From Gigaspora margarita (taxonomy: Eukaryota; Glomeromycota; Glomeromycetes; Diversisporales; Gigasporaceae), in contig WTPW01001239.1 in the NCBI GenBank assembly GCA_009809945.1, positions 34,339-98,338 of the forward strand: a DNA stretch of 64,000 nt, read 5' to 3'. Shown one piece after another: positions 58,380 through 64,000 of this stretch (position 1 is its first letter; every line of letters starts with the position of its first letter). Both the position numbers and the translations under genes were made by a program. The notes beneath the pieces were generated by a model. It was not told where the DNA came from. It ran no database searches and worked only from the letters and a program-made list of their open reading frames with translations.

Positions 58380-60145
58380 AAAAATTACTATATTTAAATT
58401 TTCATTTCTGCTTTCTCAACCATTTGTTTAGAAAGTCTTTGCTTCATAATTGACACAGTTTTGGTAATATAGTTTTCATAGTTGAAAGCCTTGGAACTTC
58501 TTCAGGTTCAAGTTCACCTTTATTTAATTATTCTTGTAGTTCTTGGTACATTTGCTGAGCATTTATTTTTTTTTTTATTTATGACTTCTGCAACAAATAT
58601 TGTTTCCAAAAATAACTTTGTACAAGGCACAATCTTAGCAAATTTATTTCTTTGGCTTGATTTCTGGTTTTCTTTTTGTACCCAACCTGAGGTAAAAAAT
58701 TTATATTTAAATAAAATTTATAGTTAGAACTAGTATCAAAACCCCAGTTACATTCATTCAATTCATACCTTATAGATGATATTTGATTATGTTGTGATAG
58801 TATATTCATTAAGTCTATAAGTGAAGTTCTATATTCTTTTTAAAATTTTTAGTTTATATAAAAAAAAAAGTATCTTTATCAAACAATCAAGTAAATAAAT
58901 GCTGCCAAGTAAACACCTGTAATTCTTTATCTAATAAGAATTACAGGTTTTCCTTTGGTGATACTTAAATAATAAGGCTTCACTTTTTAATACTTGTGTA
59001 AAAAGGATCAAAATTGCTTTTATTTTTCAATATTGACTTTGATCATAATTTGGTTGGTATTGAATGTGGTGATGTTGCTAGTTGAGGCTTTACAATCTTA
59101 TAACTTTTATAATTTTTTCAATTTTTGTTAGAAAAATATATTCCATTGGCCAAAACCCAGTAATCTATATAAAACTAGATTTATTTTCATTATCTGGCTA
59201 TTTTCACTCATTTTAAGAAGTAATGCTGAAAATTGTACCAAGTTTTGGTTTTTTTTTACTATTAATATATATTGGATTTTTGAAATCAATATTAAGTAAT
59301 AAATAAAAAATAATTACCAGAATCTATTTGGCGTTATTTTTGCAATGCATGTTCTGGATATATTCTTTATTGCTTCTTTAATATTCTCATCTACTTTAAT
59401 TTCATAACCAAGTTTTATATAGCAGCTTATCATATAAGTAATCTATAAATAAAAAATTTTATTTTTAATAAATGTTATTAAAATTGAAGCATATAATTTT
59501 TATATAGCATCTGAGTGTAATAGGAATCAATTGCAGTTTTCATCTCTTCTGCTTCTAAGAAAAACCACCTTCTTGGTTGGATTCCTTCTAGTATAACATA
59601 ATTACTATTAATTCAGTACAATAATAGTGGCCCCATTGTCTAAAATTATTATTACCTATTTTGGTTTTTTTTAAAAGTTTCTATGACTATATGCAAGAAA
59701 AATGCAGTAAACTAAGCATCTTGTCTAGTATCATTTGATCAGTAATCAAAGGCAAAAACATTAAGTATAGCATTATCTTTATTCTTTGTGTAACTAATAC
59801 TGAATGCAATGTGAAGCCATGTTTTTTATAGAATTCAGATTTTGTTTTGCAAGCACTTTGAGGATTAATGCACATTTTGTAATTCTCGTTATGGTCTAAT
59901 TCCTGAAAATTAGCTTTTATTTGGAAGTTAAGATAAGTTTTCCTTGTATAATATACCATAAAGTAGATTAGATACTATTGATATTCTTCAAGAAAAGTAT
60001 GATACTTAGTTGAAAGATTTTTTTTTTAAAGCTAAAAAAAACAAAAAAAGTAATTCACAATTAGAACAAGTATCAGGATGTGGTGCAATACAATTACCAA
60101 AAGCCAGATATAAGCAGTAGCTAATACAAGGAACATGTATTGCAA
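58380..60145 (-). pseudogene. Broken DDE-type transposase-like gene
   Basis: On the minus strand, in order: a cysteine-bearing start (PCISYCLYLAFGNCIAPHPD then TCSNCELL, about 60130-60050); an open segment with NENYKMCINPQSACKTKSEF and KHGFTLHSVLV (59959-59790); NVFAFD and ETFKKN; IQPRRWFFLEAEEMKTAIDS (about 59580-59520); YIKLGYEIKVDENIKEAIKN and a TCIAKITPNR end (59450-59330). Farther down are NECNWGFDTSS and ELQE...KGELEPEEVPRLST (58760-58490). This order resembles a transposase-like family I recall as common in Rhizophagus, with acidic residues spaced as in DDE enzymes. The superfamily is not certain. Five or more stops and shifts occur. No TIRs were found. Confidence 0.6.
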
Positions 60146-60330
60146 CTAGGAGTCTTAATGGGTCAGGTTGGGTCAGATTTGGGTCTAACCTGGGTCAGAC
60201 CCACTTTGGTCTAGTATTCAGATCTAGATAATCTGTTTATCTAAAGATAATTATCTGTTGAAAAAAGTCATTATCTGTTATCTATATCTGTTCATAATTC
60301 CATTATCCGGATAACTATCTAGATTATCTG

Positions 60331-60704
60331 TTAATTGCCAATCCAGATAAGATCAGCAATATTTCTATATTTAGAATTGGGGCAAAACAAATATATAAAC
60401 AAGATAGTACGAAATCTGAATCAGGCCTGTATATATAAAATTTTTATATAATTTAAAGAATTATAAAGACGTTTTTACTCATATCTTCTTATCTACTAGT
60501 TCGATTTTAATGAAATTTTGGCAGTAGACGCACAAGAACCTGCTCTACAACTTTACTTAGAGCCAAAAATAATATTTATTTAGTATAAAAAAACTTTTTA
60601 TTACGCCTACTACAGATTTACTAATATATTGTTTATATATTCCCAATTCCAAATATAGTAATAATATAGCTATAGTGCTGATCTTATCCGGATTGGTAAT
60701 TAAT
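60331..60704. mobile_element. TIR MITE nested in the hAT element
   Basis: TTAATTGCCAATCCAGATAA / GATCAGCA at the left is the inverse of TGCTGATCTTATCCGGATTG / GTAATTAA at the right. A lone end occurs at 58110 (GCTGATTCAGATAAGATCAG). Confidence 0.7.
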
Positions 60705-60879
60705 TATTAAATACTAGATAAACCTAATATAAATATTGTTAATGCAGAAATGTTTCATACAATTTAACTATCTATAGCCTCTAACTTTAAGGCTCTATTC
60801 CTAAATTTTTATCTCGTGCACTTAGTTTATTTATAAAATCGAGTTACTTTTTTTGGTTTGTATTACTATATATGTCATT

Positions 60880-61040
60880 TTGTTAGCTTAGTGGCCCTCG
60901 CTAGGACCCCAGACATCTCTCATAGAGGTCATAACTGATAAGTAAAATGCACCACCCAATATTCAAATCGATCTTTATCGCCTTGAATTTGGGAATGCAA
61001 CATGTAACGATTATTAATTACTAATCGTTATGATATTAAT
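60880..61040. other. Less AT-biased stretch inside the hAT element
   Basis: AGTGGCCCTCGCTAGGACCC and GGTCATAACTGATAAG stand out against the flanking DNA. No tRNA fold or reading frame was found. It may be further captured sequence. Confidence 0.3.
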
Positions 61041-61044
61041 ACTT

Positions 61045-62130
61045 TAATATAACGAACTTTTTTATTTTTATTTTTTTTTTTACTTTTTTACCTTTTACTT
61101 TTTTTTTATTTTTTTTACTTTCGATTTTTTTTTTACTTTTTTAACTAATTTTTTAATTTTTTTTAATTTTTTTCTTTTAATTATTATTATTTTTTTTTAT
61201 TCATTTATTTATTTATTTTTTTTTTTTTATTTCGTTTATTTATTTATTTATTTATTTGTTTCGATTTTGATTTTTAAATAGATAATCTTAAATCTTTTTT
61301 TTCTTTTTTTTTTTTAAGACTATTTAATTTTATTACTACATTCCACCTTCGCTACTAAGTTGAATATTATTTTTTATTATTTTTTTATTATAATTATTTT
61401 TTTTTTACTAATTGCTTTTTTCTATGCATTTTATATACTGCCAACAAGAGTGAAACAGCATAAAGATTCGACCTGGTAGTGTTAGAACTAACACTAAGAT
61501 GAGTACCGGTACCAGTTCTTTTTTTTCATGTTTTTATTTTGTATTTTTCATTCTTTTTTGCTAACTACTCCTTTCTTCTATAGGTTATATATACCACCAG
61601 GAAGGATGGAATAGCGTGAAAATTTAGAAATCTCAGATCTCAAACCGGAAGTGCTAAAACTAAGTACTAGTTTTTTTTTTTGCATTTCTTTTTTTATTTT
61701 TCGTTCTTTTTTGCTAATTACTTCTTTTTTTTATAGGTTTTGTATACTGCCGGCAAGGGTGAAATAGCGTAAAGATTCAGCAATCTCAACTCAAAAGTGC
61801 TGGAACTTACACTAAAATAAGCACCAGTTCTGTATACTACTGGGATATCGATTGGAAGAGCTAACACTCATTGCCAAAAATCTTCAGAGATAGAATACGC
61901 TCTTGGAATGCGTAATGTTGGATATTGTTATCATCATGGAATAGTAGCTGAAAAGAGCATTCATTTTTATCAAAAATCTGCAGAAATGGGAAATGTAATA
62001 CTAAGATAAGTACTGGTTCTTTTTTTTTATTTTTTTATTTTTGTTCTTTTTTTACCAATTACTTTTTTTTTCTATAGATTTTGTATTCTGCTGGAAAGGG
62101 TGAAATAGCATAACAATTCAGAGCGATTAG
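61045..62130 (+). repeat. T-run punctuated tandem units
   Basis: Four cores at about 61430-61520, 61585-61670, 61735-61830 and 62080-62130 share TATAGGTTTTGTATACTGCC, GGGTGAAATAGCGTAAAGAT and an AGTGCTGGAAC...AAGTACCAGTTC end. Each is followed by 20-200 bp of T-rich DNA ending TTTTTCTATAG, which looks like an intron acceptor. 61045-61400 is nearly all T with A and scattered C. Confidence 0.7.
61848..62000 (+). pseudogene. Sel1-like repeat gene fragment
   Basis: A 51-codon open stretch reads SIGRANTHCQKSSEIEYALG, then MRNVGYCYHHGIVAEKSIHF, then YQKSAEMGNV. The pattern A..LG...YCY..G......K...FYQKSAE.GN is one Sel1 repeat (helix-turn-helix, about 36-40 residues) of the type attached to kinases in Rhizophagus. 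Only one repeat is complete, and it has no start or stop of its own. It lies between the third T-run unit and another AAGTACTGGTTC end, inside the hAT element at 60212. Confidence 0.8.
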
Positions 62131-62875
62131 TTATAGTTTAGTAGTTGATAGTTAGATTAGAGTGAATGTGTAAAATTTTTTTTATGTATAAATAAATTTA
62201 AATAAAAAATTAAATATTTGTATCCCAAAATAGTTTCGGCTATTTGACCAAAAGAGTTTCAAATATTGGAGTTTCAGTTTTGGTCATTGGCTCAAAATAG
62301 TTTCGCCAGCATCATTAGCGCTGATTAAAACAAGTATATATCATTTTCTCATCACATGAACAAAATAATCGGTAAACATGTACAGGACACTTGTAACAGA
62401 CGATATAAAAATGAGATTCTTATCTTTTCTTATGTTATTAGGATTAGGAAGAAAAATATAAATAGGAGTGTTATTCTTACATTCATGTGACGTACTGTAC
62501 ATATAGCATGTACGTACATACGCATCAAAGTCATAAGCTATGAGCATTTATTGTTTATAAGTATATGCACATGTATGCATGGATAGCCAATTGTATCATG
62601 TTTTACTATATATATTAATACAGATAATCTATAGATAATTATCCGAACATAAAGTAACTATCCGGATAAATTATCTGTTAAACAAAATTATTATCTGTTA
62701 TCTGTATTATCTAGATAATTCGGATAAAAAATCTAACAGATCTGAACACTACTTTGGTCAAAACATAACCCAGATCTGACCCGCCTCATGTCAGACCCAA
62801 TCTGGGTCTAATTGCCTCATGTCAAACCCAACCCAGGTCTGATCCAACCTAACCCAACTCGGGTTGAACCTGGGT

Positions 62876-63489
62876 TGATAATAGTTGCTACATAGTAAAG
62901 TCTAAATTTTACTATATAAATCGATAATACCTGCTTAAGTAAACTTGTTTGGGAGATCAAAATGCACATATGGAGGAGCTCACAGCAAAAGGTGGCTTCG
63001 GGCCAACCAATCAGATTTTAAGATTTTATATAATAACTATCCAACTAATCATTAATTTTGTAAAAACAATTTTTATTTATCAATAATATTAATAAAAAAA
63101 TATAAATTTAGCTTATAGTTTTAATACTACTATATAATTGATAATTATATACTAAGTTTAGTAATGATTTTCTCAAAATCATGTGATTTTCCCGAAGCCA
63201 CCTTTTGCTGTGGGTCCCCTCATATATTAAAATTTTTATTCAAATCAGAGAAATATTTATTATTTGACTTTTAATTTTTACATTCAATAAAAAAATTAAA
63301 ATCTTTTTAAAAAATATGTTCAATGAATATAAAAATTAAAAGTCAAATAATAAAAACTTTTCTAATTTGGATATAAATTTCAGTATATATGTATTTTGTT
63401 CTTCCAGACAAGTTTACTTAAGCATATTTTATCGATATATATAGTAAAATTTTAACTTTACTATGTAGCGACTACTTGCGATCATTGTA
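62876..63489. mobile_element. Palindromic element family G, copy with nested insert
   Basis: GTTGCTACATAGTAAAGTCT with TTAAGTAAACTTGTTTGGGA at the left mirrors CAGACAAGTTTACTTAAGC with TTACTATGTAGCGACTACTT at the right. The centre is the AATAATAAAAACTTTTC hairpin. Element 62972-63221 interrupts the left arm. Confidence 0.75.
62972..63221. mobile_element. TIR MITE with GCAAAAGGTGGCTTCGGG ends
   Basis: GAGGAGCTCACAGCAAAAGG then TGGCTTCGGG is the inverse of CCCGAAGCCACCTTTTGCTG then TGGGTCCCCTC. ATAT flanks both borders. The interior is AT-rich and non-coding. Confidence 0.8.
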
Positions 63490-63831
63490 TAGTCAGACCT
63501 CTATAAATGCAACTTCTATAAATGCAATACTTCTCTAAATGCACGTTTTTGTCTTGTCTATAAGAAATTATTAGTGCTAAATGCATGTTCTATATTCTGT
63601 AAATGCACATTCTTTCAAATAATTTTCTATATCATGCTACTTTTCTAAATACACATAGCCAATCAAATTTTAGTATTTAAGGTAGATTATATAGTTTTTA
63701 GTAAAAGTTATACAAATTTGATGATCTAATCTTTAAAGCTGCAATTTAATTGGCTCTCTCTAAATGCAATATCTCTCTAAATGCATGTTGTAGTCTTGTC
63801 TGTACATGTTGTATTTATGGAGATTTGACTA
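63490..63831. mobile_element. Pogo-type MITE (TA target)
   Basis: TAGTCAGACCTCTATAAATG at the left and TAGTCAAATCTCCATAAATA (from the right) are flanked by TA (63488-63489, 63832-63833). CTCTATAAATGCAAC is repeated near both ends. ACCTCTATAAA-type ends are characteristic of pogo/Fot elements. It has no coding capacity. Confidence 0.8.
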
Positions 63832-64000
63832 TATATAATCTGATCCAGTCTAACCTGACCTAGGTCTGACCTTACCTGCGTTCGATCTAACCCAACCTGA
63901 CCCGAGTTGGGTTAGATCTGAGTTGGGTTGGGTCAGACCTGACAGAACCCTGAACAATATATATAGAGGTTATATTAAAATTGGTCAAAAAATGTACTTT

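Larger units (their letters stand above)
60212..62751. mobile_element. 2.54-kb hAT-type element with captured Sel1 fragment
   Basis: The ends TAGTATTCAGATCTAGATAA and TAGTGTTCAGATCTGTTAGA (from the right) are flanked by exact CTTTGGTC duplications (60204-60211, 62752-62759). Both ends are followed by GATAATTATCTG / TTATCCGGATAA repeats, likely transposase-binding sites. The middle holds a nested MITE (60331), T-rich units and a Sel1-repeat fragment. No transposase frame is seen. Confidence 0.88.
60148..63952. mobile_element. Outer GGGTTGGGTCAGACC repeat, cut by several insertions
   Basis: Pieces 60148-60211, 62752-62876 and 63834-63952 consist of GGGTCAG/CTGACCC and GGGTTGGG blocks. The right border GACAGAACCCTG (63952) looks like a hAT end (CAGGGTTCTGTC). 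The insertions are the elements at 60212, 62876 and 63490. Confidence 0.5.

Noticed and set aside
60880-60960. GTTAGCTTAGTGGCCCTCGC as a tRNA start
   Set aside because: No B box, acceptor pairing or anticodon arm follows at the proper distance.

Overview
The window is extremely AT-rich eukaryotic DNA packed with repeats. It looks like the genome of an arbuscular mycorrhizal fungus of the Rhizophagus type (Glomeromycotina). The supporting signs are short GT-AG introns in the few host genes, a lone dispersed 5S rRNA gene, relics of the lineage-expanded protein kinase and Sel1-repeat families, a MULE/SWIM transposase relic of the kind common in these fungi, and intergenic DNA dominated by small terminal-inverted-repeat (TIR) elements. 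The species call is an inference from composition and protein style.

Only two apparently functional protein genes and one RNA gene are supported. A convergent pair lies at 50.9-53.9 kb: a plus-strand secreted or membrane-anchored Ser/Thr-rich protein with a DUF7137-like domain (three exons), and a minus-strand multi-span membrane protein (at least three visible exons, one probably lost in an assembly gap). A 5S rRNA gene is on the minus strand at 42.64-42.76 kb. A broken protein-kinase gene lies at 44.0-45.1 kb. From about 42.6 to 57.3 kb the DNA is the least repeat-laden part of the window.

1-28 kb is layered repeats: TIR/MITE elements, foldbacks and hairpin arrays, two minisatellites, two tRNA-headed SINE families (one with a full-length 0.9-kb copy and a 17-bp target duplication), a 1.7-kb hAT element, and a broken pogo-like transposase gene at 17.2-18.9 kb. 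28.0-39.6 kb reads as one very large Mutator-like element (MULE). It has matching 35-bp TIRs, and its minus-strand transposase is split into an N-terminal/core part (36.9-38.4 kb) and a SWIM zinc-finger C-terminal part (32.0-32.5 kb) by several kilobases of younger insertions. One insertion carries a host-like gene fragment with tandemly duplicated small exon-intron units.

39.6-42.6 kb holds a 5'-truncated SINE, a foldback and another 8-bp-TSD element. 57.3-64 kb returns to dense repeats: a hAT MITE, a broken DDE-type transposase gene on the minus strand, and a 2.54-kb hAT element with a perfect 8-bp target duplication that carries a fragment of a Sel1-repeat gene inside a T-rich array.

The transposon genes seen are broken. 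At least six elements with different TIRs have exact or near-exact 8-bp target duplications of the hAT type, so foreign hAT transposases have clearly acted here, but none is encoded in the window. Percent identities and copy numbers are by eye; no search was run.
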